Source: Chrysomallon squamiferum (Eukaryota; Mollusca; Gastropoda; Neomphalida; Peltospiridae). From it: a DNA stretch of 64,000 nt. A program made the position numbers and the translations under genes. Where the stretch lies: positions 19,025,810 to 19,089,809 of the forward strand of contig CM022673.1 in assembly GCA_012295275.1 (NCBI GenBank), given 5' to 3'. Each line of letters starts with the position of its first letter. The stretch's first letter is position 1. This document shows positions 37,848-48,467 of this stretch, piece by piece. The notes under the pieces are model-generated. The model was not told the origin of the DNA. It worked only from the letters and a program-made list of their open reading frames with translations, and did not search any database.

Positions 37848-39102
37848 GGGTCATTCCATGTCAAATCACCCCCCCCCCAAAAAAAAACCCCAAAAACCCG
37901 ACTGTCTCAGATTTTTTTATGAAACTTGGTATACTTGTTGACTGGGATCCCACAACACCAAATCTGAAATTTTAGGCCAATCGGACCAGTGGTGTGGGGG
38001 ATATGACCCACCGAATTTTGAGATTTTTGGAAAAAATGAGCGTGACCACCAACCTTTGAACCCTCATATCTCAGGAACTACTGGGCCAATCTTCATAAAA
38101 TTGGTATTGTTGAAACGGCAATATGACAAGAATTTCAAATTTGGGGGTCACTGACTTTTTGACCTTTGTTAGGACCTTGAAATTGACACTGTCGATTATG
38201 TGACCTTGAGATGACCTTTATTGAAATTTAATCTCCCACATGTAAACTAAAACATAGAAAAGTTTCCTGGGTGTAATATTTTTTGTTTAGCCACAGTATA
38301 GATTTAAAAAATGCATATCCATGAAAATAACACCTTTCCTGCCATTAACATCTGATTAACTAAAACCTGAATGATCAATTCTGGATACTAGGAATCACCA
38401 TCTCTCTTGATCACCGAGTAAGACACTGTAGGCCTACATGTATGCATAAAGTTCACATACATTTGAGAGAACTATGTGTTTCTGATGCTTAACCTTCTCA
38501 CTATCTTTGTTTCAAATGCTCACTGTATCCTTCATTCCTAGACACATTCTACTGTTCTCATCACTTTCATAAAATTGGACTATTTCCTCCTTCAATTCAT
38601 TTGACAGAACTTTCCCTTGTTTCTTATCACAGAGGGATAGAATCCCTTTCTTTTTCTTCACAGCTCGGCTTTTTTCACAAGGTAATTTGTTGTTTCAAAT
38701 TCATTCATTGTCCTTTCAATGGAGATTAAATTTCAATAAAGGTCATCTCAAGGTCACATGATTCACAGTGTCAATTTCAAGGTCATAACAAAGGTCAAAC
38801 GGTCAGTGACCCCCAATAATGACAGATTTGGAATCCTTGTCATATTGTCTTTTCAACAATACCAATTTTATGAAGATTGGCCCAGTAGTTTCTGAGATTA
38901 TGAGGGTTCAAAGGTTGGTGGTCACGCTCATTTTTGCCAAAAATCTCAAAATTCTTTGGGCCATATCTCCCACACCACTGGTCCGATAGGCCTAAATTTC
39001 AGATTTGGTGCTATAGGATCCCAGTCAACAAGCATACCAAGTTTCATAAAAATCTGAGACGGTCAGGTTTAACCTATTGTGTGATTTGACACGGAATGAC
39101 CC
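37848..39102. mobile_element. Foldback DNA element with about 385-bp inverted arms
   Basis: The left arm 37848-38236 and right arm 38721-39102 are inverted copies with scattered mismatches, around a 484-bp loop. The outer ends read GGGTCATTCCATGTCAAATC and, on the other strand, GGGTCATTCCGTGTCAAATC. The 4-bp AGAT is found outside both ends and may be the target duplication. No open frame of note lies in the arms or loop, so the element is non-autonomous. The superfamily is not assigned. An RNA across it would fold into a hairpin of nearly 400 bp. Confidence 0.85.
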
Positions 39103-39139
39103 AGATCAGCTATGAAGTATGTGATAATACATTTATACA

Positions 39140-39515
39140 CGATCTTTTGTAAATTGCCCCTGAGCAAGGATCAGGTACCTCAGTGATACAGTATATACTA
39201 TACTGTATTAAATATATTAATACATAATCTCTGTACTACAACACACTGAATAAGATAACTCAGTATAGTATCTACTAAAATTCTAAATATTTTAATAAAT
39301 GATTTTGTATATTATCCATGTACAACATACTGAATAAAATACCTCAGTGATACTGTATCTTCTGAAATATTAAATATATTAAAACATGATCTTTGTATAT
39401 TATCTCTGATCAACACATTGAATAAGGTATCTCAGTGATACTCTATCTACTATAACTATTAAATATATTATCTGTACAACAAGCAGATAAGATACATCAA
39501 TGATATACTATTTAC
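39140..39515. repeat. Degenerate tandem repeat, about 80-88 bp unit
   Basis: Units begin at about 39179, 39259, 39343 and 39431 with versions of ctcagtgatactgtatct, followed by ttaaatatattaa, a gatctttgtatattat-like block and acaacacactgaataag. Partial units flank both sides. It starts close after the foldback element. Confidence 0.75.
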
Positions 39516-40562
39516 CCACTGATATGTTCTGTTTTCCTTTTATGATATATATTCATACTTGATCTTTTTCAGATCTCAGTCATGTGTACCATGATAATGT
39601 TTTAGGAACATCAGTATCACCCTCCTCCAGCACGAGAAAAGATAAATATTGCTTCAAGTAGTTTAAAATATACAATATACAAACATAAGTTAAATTCATG
39701 CAGACATGAAACAATGTTTAAACAGCAAATAATGATTGTAACAAATAAGATGCATCTAGCTACTCCATGTAACATATTCTTGAGATTTTATAGATGCATA
39801 CTCCCTGGAAATGAACTAATGAATGAAGATAAATCAGCTCAATCACATAAAGGTTTGTAAATTTAGAATCTTAATGTGTTGTAAAGATCAAAACCAGTTG
39901 CAAAATAAAGATAGGTCTTTCTAATTATAAATTCAGCATGTAAAAAAAAAGGTTAGAAGTAAAAAATCAGAAAGTGTAGAAAAGAATTACAATAAATTAT
40001 CTACAATGAAAGTTGGTTTAAATGTATAATTATGATATGTATTATTATAATTTTAGATGATGTAATTTCTGTTTGCATTGTGTAATTTTGTAAACAAGTA
40101 TTATGTCTTCTTCTGAATACTAGATATAGAAACAAATGCAAATCATAATTTAATAGTGTTTGTCATTTAAATGCTCATCTCATGACTGTATAAATAATAT
40201 TATCTCCTGTATGCGTCTTCCAAAACATCTACTGGACAAGAAATGAGATTATAATGGATTTGATATGGAAAAGTAGTTGGTACTTGCACTTGAAAACAGC
40301 CACATCTCAATGCCCAACCCCATTTCTATTACAATAGATAAATACACCAGTAAAAAATAAATAATAATAAATCAATTAAATTGATTGCTGAACTATGCTT
40401 GATGTGATAATAATCATTAAAATTTATTTTATATTAATATATTAGCTTTTTCATTATATTTTATATCCAACTATAATTCATAAGTTTTAAAATTTAGCAT
40501 TTTTGATAATTTTATTACTCTTATTAATTAATTTCAAAACAAACACAATACAAACAATACAT
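39516..40562. other. Intergenic AT-rich DNA
   Basis: No gene, RNA or repeat boundary recognised. Confidence 0.35.
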
Positions 40563-42166
40563 TCATATATCATAATCGTTCAAACTTCCCAAATGTTTCG
40601 TCATTCGGGTGACTGAATATGAAGTTGCTGTGGCATAATAAAACTCATGGAGGGCATTGTTAGAGTCTTCTATATCATTATGTAATTTATCAATTTCACT
40701 TCTGTCTGCTTTAGTGGTAATGCTTCATTCATTCTCGGAAGCTATCACCAGCAATTGCTCGGTTGTGTTAATCACTTAGCTAAGTGATGCGATCAGCAGG
40801 TTCTCGATTTGCCAAAAAATCACAAATGTAATTTTCGAGATAATATAAAATTTAAAAATATGTTTTCATCGCTGCTGACGCCACAGATGTCACATGATTT
40901 AAAGGAAGAGATTGGGGTAAAGTGTTTCAGTCATAGAAAGATTGGACTGGATGCGATTACAGAAGAAAGCCTACTGGAACTGATTTGTTGTCAGCAAAGG
41001 AGAAGAATACGATATTTCGACAGAAGATTTAGGAGATTTATAACAACATGTGAATGCAGAGTGAAAGGAGAAGATGAATCGTATTGTGTTTTGAAAAAAC
41101 TAAACATCAAGCAATTTCTTATGAATGGTAATTCTTTGAGTGAAATGGACCATGACGTGGAGTGAAGTGTCATTACGGGGAGTTTGAAGGAAGCAGTCAA
41201 ATCTTATAATTAAATATTTTAAGAAAACACGAAAACTCACAGCCTAGTCCGTCTGTGATGGGTGACTGTGAAACAATGCGCCATTGTTGTCACGGTCAAA
41301 ACATCGTTGGCTTCAGCTAAATTCACTTGGCGAATAAACAAAAAACTTTACTGTACATTTTCTGTGATAAAATCGGGTAACATTTTATTATTTGTTATTT
41401 AATACTATTATTAGCAACCATTTATGATAGCACACTTTTATAGAAATAAGTGTAGGCCCTATAGCATAAACGCACAACAACAAAAAGTATAATAAATTCA
41501 TTTTGCGCTGATTTTGTTTGCGCTCCTAATTCTGGGAACAAACATCGATGGTGAAACCAGGATAGTTTTAACTGGAAAATATTTTTAAAAGATAGAATAT
41601 ACTCAAGTAATGTTTATAAAACACACACACACAGTAATTTAAATAATAATAATAATAATAAACAAATGTACTTGTTATCAGACTTGGATTTTATTTATTT
41701 ATTTATTTATTTTTAATTAAAATATAAAAATATTGGAACAAAAGTTAAATCTGTGTCAATCTGCAGTGTCTACATGACTGTAAATATGGCAAAGAGCAAG
41801 AGAGAAGGTGACAAATTTTGAATCATATACTATGCAATAACCACATCTTGTATTCTAACAATTTTTTTTTTTTTTTAAATTTTTTTAACCTCATAAATGG
41901 TATTTGAATTTAAAGCAGTTAATATAACGAAAGTGCATTACCTGTCAAAAGACAAAAACCCAAGGTGATATAATGACTGAAGCTATCTGACAATGAAAGT
42001 ACATGTATCAGCTGACAGGAAATACATAGATCCATTACTATACATCCAGCACAAAATTGGTCAGGTTCTTTAATAATCTGATTTGACGGATATGTGACTT
42101 TAGCTCTTGCAATAAGCATATCTACCGTTTTGATGCGGTTAACTGATGTGAAGTCAGCTAGGTTTT
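40563..42166 (-). CDS. 3' part of an unrecognised minus-strand gene (two exons)
   Basis: Exon 41942-42166 has the acceptor tcctattag and donor gtaatg. It encodes 74 full codons including NLADFTSVNRIKTVDMLIAR, VTYPSNQIIKEPDQF and CAGCIVMDLCISC. It starts and ends in phase 1. Exon 40563-40708 has acceptor ccactaaag, begins in phase 1 and runs 47 codons (SEIDKLHNDIEDSNNALHEF, then TKHLGSLNDYDI) to a TGA. Lengths and phases fit exactly and composition is coding-like, so I think this is a real gene, but I recognise no family. The 5' part is missing: an upstream exon ending in phase 1 is required. The nearest such donor is at 43490, in the small secreted-peptide gene, so an alternative transcript is conceivable but unproven. 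A purine-rich plus-strand frame lies in its intron. Confidence 0.5.
40788..41165 (+). CDS. Unrecognised plus-strand open frame
   Basis: Open from after a TGA at 40785 to the TGA at 41163-41165. The first ATG is at 40860 and gives 101 residues. An acceptor-like cag at 40797-40799 would allow an in-frame spliced start instead. The product is charged, with acidic (HDLKEEIGVK, AITEESLLELICC), Arg-rich (QQRRRIRYFDRRFRRF) and Cys-containing (TTCECRVKGEDESYC) parts. Base use is purine-rich on this strand, unlike the flanks. An AATAAA at about 41334 could end a transcript. It lies inside the intron of the minus-strand exons at 40.6 and 42.1 kb. No family recognised; a transposon-derived frame is possible. 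Confidence 0.38.
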   Translation, partial: CDQQVLDLPKNHKCNFRDNIKFKNMFSSLLTPQMSHDLKEEIGVKCFSHRKIGLDAITEESLLELICCQQRRRIRYFDRRFRRFITTCECRVKGEDESYCVLKKLNIKQFLMNGNSLSEMDHDVE

Positions 42167-42242
42167 CTAATAGGAGAGATGAGATGCATCAAAAGTAGTT
42201 AATATTTTATCAGAAGAAAAGTGGAAAAAAAAAAAAATAATA

Positions 42243-42402
42243 AAAAAATTATGCAACAACAAAACAACAACAAACTACAAAAAATATATATATGTATACA
42301 GCCCCCCGCAAATAATAATAATAAAAATTATGCAACAACAAAACAACAACAAACTACAAATATAAAAAAATATACAGCCCCCCCCCGTAAATAATAATAA
42401 AA
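42243..42402. repeat. Two-copy tandem duplication, about 80 bp unit
   Basis: The block aaattatgcaacaacaaaac through a run of C after tacag and an aataataat tail occurs at 42243-42322 and again at 42323-42402 with few differences. It looks recent. Confidence 0.85.
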
Positions 42403-42799
42403 ACATCTGACAGTTTATTGTCAAATATTAAATATTGTTTGTTTGTTTATTTTTGTTTATTTTATCTTATTTTATTTTTTTATTTATTTTTTTATTTTAT
42501 TATTATTATTATTACGTAAAATTACGCAAAAATTAAAAGATGAACGATTGATAATACAGGTAGTATTAAAATGACTTGAAAATTCTTTTGTAAACAATTA
42601 CACGTTTGATTTCTATTTTACTTTTTATTTAGATTATATCATGTACATGATCAAATAGCTTTTTACAAAACCTTTTTTTTAATTATATTATATATAAACA
42701 ATTATTTTCACACACAGAGAAAGTGTCTTATTAGGCCTAATTATTATGTTTACGTATTAAGCGAACATTTAAATCTGCCATTTCTCTTTGATACGCGTG

Positions 42800-43523
42800 T
42801 TAGCCAGCCACTAACACTGGCTTTAAGTAAGGTACAACAGTAATTTTGTGATGATGAGTTGTCTTGTGACTACAGCAACATTCACTAACGCAGCTACAGC
42901 AGCAACAACTATTATGTATATGATGCTCTCCATGGTGTCCATGACTGCGACTGCTGTGATGTTCATTATGATGGTGTTCGTAGTGGCTACTAACTACAGC
43001 GACAGAAGTTACAGCTACTGAAATTTACCAAAATTTAATGCATATACACGTTTTTCTTATAATAAAATAGTTATAACAAAATAACAAGACCCAGTCAATG
43101 CACAGAATTAAATTTCGCCAGTGATTCATTTTTTGATACAAAAGTTAATTTTCAAAGTCTAGATGTCTTATAATAGTCTGTCAGCTTTAACCTTTTTGTG
43201 TTGCTGATGTAGCTAATTTCCTCTCGTCGTCAGTTTGTCTGTTACTTGTGTGTGTGTGTGTGTGTGTGTGTGCGTTGCGAACGCTGGCATGCTGCGGATT
43301 ATTCAATAGTCTAACATTAAAAAAAAATTAAAAAATTAAAAATGAAACTCTGTAAAAGCCTGAAATTTAATATCTATTTAGTAATGTTTAGAAAAAATTA
43401 TCAACAACAGTAATAATAATAATTATTATTAATAAAACTGCTGTATAACTAAGGAATGTCAAATACCAGTTAATTTCATAAAAACTTACCTATGAAAAAA
43501 GCAATAAACAAGTACCATTTCAT
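42800..43523 (-). CDS. Small secreted His- and Cys-rich peptide (two exons)
   Basis: Exon 1, 43490-43523, encodes MKWYLFIAFFI and ends in phase 1 at the donor gtaagt. Exon 2, 42800-43017, begins after the acceptor aaatttcag in phase 1 and runs 71 codons to TAA. The product is 83 residues. Residues 1 to about 22 are a typical signal peptide: Met-Lys, then a hydrophobic stretch through VAVTSVAVVSS. The predicted mature part opens with a His-rich segment (HYEHHHNEHH, SHGHHGEHHIH), then a Cys cluster (CCCCSCVSECCC, eight Cys in all), a second HHH and a hydrophobic tail KPVLVAG. It has about 16 His in roughly 60 mature residues. Metal binding or a structural secretion is an inference from composition only. 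A TATAAAA box lies 62 bp upstream. No known family recognised. Confidence 0.68.
43247..43273. repeat. (GT)n microsatellite
   Basis: About thirteen GT units in the intron of the secreted-peptide gene. Confidence 0.85.
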
Positions 43524-43584
43524 TTATAAGCGATTAGAAACTTGTTTTTCTGACTGATTTTAAACAACACTAGCTTTTGTATGA

Positions 43585-43591
43585 TTTTATA
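43585..43591 (-). promoter_or_regulatory. TATA box of the secreted-peptide gene
   Basis: TATAAAA on the minus strand, 62 bp before the ATG at 43523. Transcription starting about 30 bp downstream would give a 5' UTR of roughly 30 bp, usual for a small secreted-protein gene. Confidence 0.45.
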
Positions 43592-44216
43592 GCAAATTAA
43601 TGAGGAAATAAACACCGTAATTTTTTTATCAAAACACAAACTTATTTATTGACATCACAAAAATCATTCGACTCTTATGACTAGATGTTATTAAGATTTC
43701 GTCCTGATGTGGTTAAAGAAATGTAAGTAGTGGAAATTCAAAATAAAAGGAAAGAGGGAAATACAGAAATCTTCGTTTCCCGAACCTTTAAACAACATTA
43801 ACAGACACTTATAACTTATCAATCAATAAAAGAAGTTTGTAAATCAGCATGAGACAGTAATCCGCTTGATAGTATAAAAGGATCCTGCTGAATATATACG
43901 TTTTTATACTACTGTTTTTTTCATAATATTATTTTACTGATTTTAGACATTCTAATTAAATATACTCGATGGCATATGCATATATAGCTCTATTTGTCTC
44001 TCTCTCTAAAATAATAATTATGCTTCAAATATTCGTATTTCATTAATAAAAAATATAACCCTTAAAAACGTAAATATCAGTCATATTTACCAACAAAAAA
44101 CAAAACATGTTTTACATATTTTTTCTTCTTTTTTTTTTCACCTGAATTAAAGATGTCGGATAACTGAGGTAATATTTATTTCTTGCGTTTTTCGCATCTG
44201 TTTTTTTTTTTTTTTT

Positions 44217-46803
44217 TTATAGTAGTATACAAGGATTCTGTGATTTTTTGCTTGCAGACATCATAGCAATACGAGTAGCAGTTTCAAATACATCGCGCAC
44301 ACCGTCCTGTGTTTTTGCTGAGCATGCCAAAAAAGCACTAAAATGCAGACTGGTTGCCATCTTGCTTCCATCAGATCCAGTTAACGGGGCTTTGCCTTGT
44401 TTTGAGAGGTTGGCAATCACGCGTTTGTCATTGATCAAGTCACTTTTGTTTCCAACTAAGATGATAGGTACTTTTGGCAGATAGTGAACAATTTCCGGTT
44501 TCCATTTCTCAGCTACATTCTGCAGACTGTCTGGAGAATCAAAGGCGAAACAGAGCAGAATCACATGGCTGTTTTTATAGGACAGAGGACGGAGCCTGTC
44601 ATAATCTTCTTGTCCTGCAGTGTCCCATAGTTCAAGTTCAACCTGCAAGTTAATACAACGGAGAGAGGCTATTTTAAAACAAAAGATAACTGTTTTTATT
44701 ATTATTATTATTATTATTATTTATTTTTTTTTCGTTTATTATGAAGATGATAATGAGGATTATTATTGTTTTTTCTTACTTCTAAATTTGCCAGGAGTCC
44801 GAACTCTATTTAGCAAGACCATATTTACTAATAATAACATTTTTAAATATTCACCAAAACAATCCTTTCCAAGCAATCAACAGTATATCTGTATATCCTA
44901 AATAATACCCACTATTTAGAAATATGAAATAATTCACCAACATATATGATTAAAACACACACACACTCTGCGAAAACTGGCCTTTGACTAATCCCGATTT
45001 TTTCTGTAAACCGGTATCAGAGCCTTTTTGTTCCACTTACGAATATTTGTTTCACCCATTCTGGAATTAATTTCATGCGTAGTTCTGTATTCTGTTTGTG
45101 AAAATACTATATACAGTGTGTGTCAATTGAAACTGACTAAATACCACTGCAAACAGAGATTCACAAAAGCACATTTATAATTGTAGATAGGTGGATAAAT
45201 AATTGAGGGATATATTTGTCTTGAAAATTGGGATATTCTTCTCTTTTTTTTTTAAATTAAAGTGAAAAACATTCATCCCTAAATCCATTTATCTTTGTTA
45301 ATTATTTGAAAGCATGTTGCATTGTGACCAATCCTTCAATTAAAGTGCTACAATAACACAATTTCTGTTGTTTTTTTTTGTCAAAATGTCAGGACCCGAG
45401 TCATTTGTTTGAACCTGAAGTGTCAAAATAAGTCCATAGACGAGACCCTTTATTTTGATATACATCAGTGATTATGATGATGAGGATTAACAAGGTTCTA
45501 ACCTATGAGACTGAAGAAAAATATCTTGAGTATTACTTTTTTTTTAAATCAGAAAAAAACACGTTACAAGGCAGCCGAGTTTTATTCAGTAAAAAATAGA
45601 TTCCTACATTATTGTTACTCTGTTGAGAACGTGGTCAAATAGTCCCGTAAAGCCAACATTCTACAATCTGTTCATGATGATGAGTTACTAGGAGGATATT
45701 TTTCCTGGGAGAAAATATGGCAGAAGTTAAGGAACCATTTTTTTCTAGAACGGCATGAGTAATGATTGTAAGAACTATTGCACACATTAACGATGCAACA
45801 AATTAGCCAAGACAACACCCATTGGGTTAACACCTGCACCTTTAGATTAGTATTAGTGTGTTGAGACCTAAGTTACTTAACCCATTTAGATTTAATATCA
45901 AAAGCAGAAGTCTGCATAAATACGTATGGCGCACATCTTCCTGTTTTATTCAGTTCGACGTAATGCCAGAGCGACCTAAAAACCGGCAGCGTATCGAACT
46001 TTCTAAAGCCAAGCTATTGTCATGTATACAACGATGTTCTGTTTATAATAAAATAGGTTCTTTAATAAAATACTGTATATAGAACATGCCATAAGTGATA
46101 AAATAATTTAACAAAACATTTTATCCTTAAGTTTGTTTACGTATACTTGAAGCCTACTTTCTTGAGTATTGGACCTCTACTTACATTGGTTTGTTAACTG
46201 TAATCTTTACTCTACATGTAATTATGTCAGTTAATTTAATTTGTTTACAAGTTTAAAATAACTGTGTTTAATGTCAAACTGTAACAACAATAGTGAAACA
46301 ATTCATTTGACGGAAATATCTGAAGTCCGTTGACCGATCGCAGAATGTGTTCCGAGATCGTTGGACAAAATGAAGGCAAAATGTATCGATACTTTCAATG
46401 TCCAAGTGAGGTATTTAAAAAAAGAAAAGAAAAAAGAGGGCGACTTAGTCTTAGCCGTGGATAACAGTTAGTACAAACGATCTATTATTTTGCCCATTTT
46501 GCCCCTCGCTTGAATTCTGGCAATGCAGTTTAAAATTAAAGATAGGCAATATTTGATATTTTAGTGAGTGTTACCGACAATTGTACGAAACTAATATCTC
46601 GACAGAGAATAACCACCGACAAATTCAAAAACCTATATGGACTGACGATATACACATTGACCCATCGACCGAACTGTCTTACAATAATAAAACAAATTAA
46701 ATCTTTTGCTGCTGCTTCCGAAAGCAGATGTTTGTCACCGATGTTAAACATGGAGGCCATGACAGAAGAGTTTGCTTTGGAGAGAAATATAAAAAAAAAG
46801 AAA

Positions 46804-46835
<32 letters not shown>

Positions 46836-47055
46836 TAATAATAAAAAAATAAAAATAATAATAATAAATAAAAGTAAAGATGAAAAAAGAAGAAGAAAAT
46901 GAAATCGTCTATCACAGTTTGTTTCTCAGATGAGACGTTTAACAATAATATTTGCAATAAACCGTATTCCAATTTCATATCATTTTGATCTTTATAAACC
47001 GGCACTCTGTCTAAAGTGAATTCGGTTTTGACAGAGTCCACTGTATATATACATA

Positions 47056-47090
<35 letters not shown>

Positions 47091-47282
47091 CTGTACATGT
47101 GTTGTGTGTGTGAATGAGAATCATACCTTTTTGCCATCAACTTCAATAGTAGTAATACTGTTTTCGAATATTGTGGGTACGTACACCTCGGGAAAATCCT
47201 GATTACAAAACACAGTCAATAAACATGTTTTACCAGACCCGCCATCTCCAACAATCACAAGTTTAAACCTCTCGGTGGCCAT
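44217..47282 (-). CDS. Rho: Rho-family small GTPase, divergent RhoA-like
   Basis: Rho GTPases are GTP-dependent switches that drive actin and myosin through ROCK- and formin-type effectors. Exons 47127-47282 and 44217-44642 join (phase 0) into 193 residues, the exact length of RhoA. Seen: P-loop GDGGSGKT (GDGACGKT in RhoA), switch [10 protein letters not shown], switch [19 protein letters not shown], base-binding GNKSDL, a Rho insert region of normal length, CSAKT, and the C-terminal CAAX box CILL, predicted to be geranylgeranylated. Oddities: Ser replaces Tyr42 after FEN, Ala15-Cys16 are Gly-Ser, the insert helix is unlike RhoA, and the tail before CAAX (SASKKSQNP) has only two lysines instead of a polybasic run. 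It is therefore probably a lineage paralogue rather than the main Rho1. The 2.5-kb intron carries microsatellites. Confidence 0.93.
46791..46868. repeat. A-rich and (AAT)n low-complexity tract in the Rho intron
   Basis: A long A-rich run broken by G and T, followed by ATA units. It creates poly-Lys and poly-Phe frames that are not genes. Confidence 0.85.
47061..47089. repeat. (GT)n microsatellite near the Rho intron donor
   Basis: About fourteen GT units beginning roughly 40 bp inside the intron from the exon 1 donor at 47126. Confidence 0.85.
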
Positions 47283-47727
47283 TAGTAGTGTTCACTATAT
47301 CAAAGTGACATTTGATACTTGATTCAGATTACTGGACTTATCTGCATAACCAGTACATCCGATGTAATATCGGCTACTGTATATATATATATCCGTAATC
47401 TGAAACACTTAATATAACATGTTTAATAAAATTAATCAGTAAAAAATTCAAGCGACTGGAAATTAAGTTCATTTTGCTACATTTAATTTTACAGACACAT
47501 ACATATAAACAATTTTATGATTTCAAGTCAGATAGCTTTTTTTTACCCTCAAGTATATTTTATAATACTTAAAATATTTTAATGCACCTTTTACTATTCT
47601 CCTCGCAGAACAATATATACTACTTATAATCCAAAATATTTATTTTTCTGTTAAACTACTGATGTTTGGTTGTTTCTTTCCTGTTTTAAAATACAACTGA
47701 TTTATTTATTTGTTAATTAATTAATTA

Positions 47728-47779
<52 letters not shown>

Positions 47780-48229
47780 TTTTTATGAATAATTAATTCA
47801 ATTTTATAAATGGTGTTTACATAAAGTAACCATGTCTATATATATAAATAGATAGATAGATAGATAGAAAAATAGAGATATAGATATAGATAGACAAGAA
47901 TAATATCTGATAAATGCATATATATATATCAAACGTAAAACTGACAATTTTGCCTCACACGAAAGAAAGGAGAGAAATAAGTCGCGGTTCATCTCAATTG
48001 TCAATTTCCGGAATGGAAAGCTTTATAAGAAGTCGAGTATATGTCCTGTCACCAAGTTACAATTCATAAGTTGCACTTTAAAAAGCTTGTTCACACACAC
48101 ACACACACCGCGCGCGCACACACAAACACGAAATTCTAGACAGTGAATAGCAGTTAAAGTGTTGGTTTAAACTCGAAATCAGTTGAATGCTCCGTTTCGT
48201 TTCTTATCAAAACTTTTTCGTTCTTCTTT

Positions 48230-48272
<43 letters not shown>

Positions 48273-48423
48273 TAAATAAAAAATAAAAATAATAAATAAT
48301 AATAATAATAATAATAATAAATTAATTAATACAAAAACAATAAAAAAAAAGTAAAAAATAAATAAATAAACAAATTAAACAAATATGGTCTTTATGTTTT
48401 ATAAATATTTGTTTAGCAGTTAC

Positions 48424-48467
<44 letters not shown>

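Noticed and set aside
46990-47046. Possible pogo-like transposon end (cagtggactctgtcaaaacc on the minus strand)
   Set aside because: The TA flank and CAGTGG start fit, but I could not find a matching inverted end within reach.
46564-47146. Lys-rich plus frame and Phe/His-Thr-rich minus frame in the Rho intron
   Set aside because: They run through A-rich and GT microsatellites. The non-repetitive part on the plus strand ([20 protein letters not shown]) looks mildly coding but has no splice or family support.
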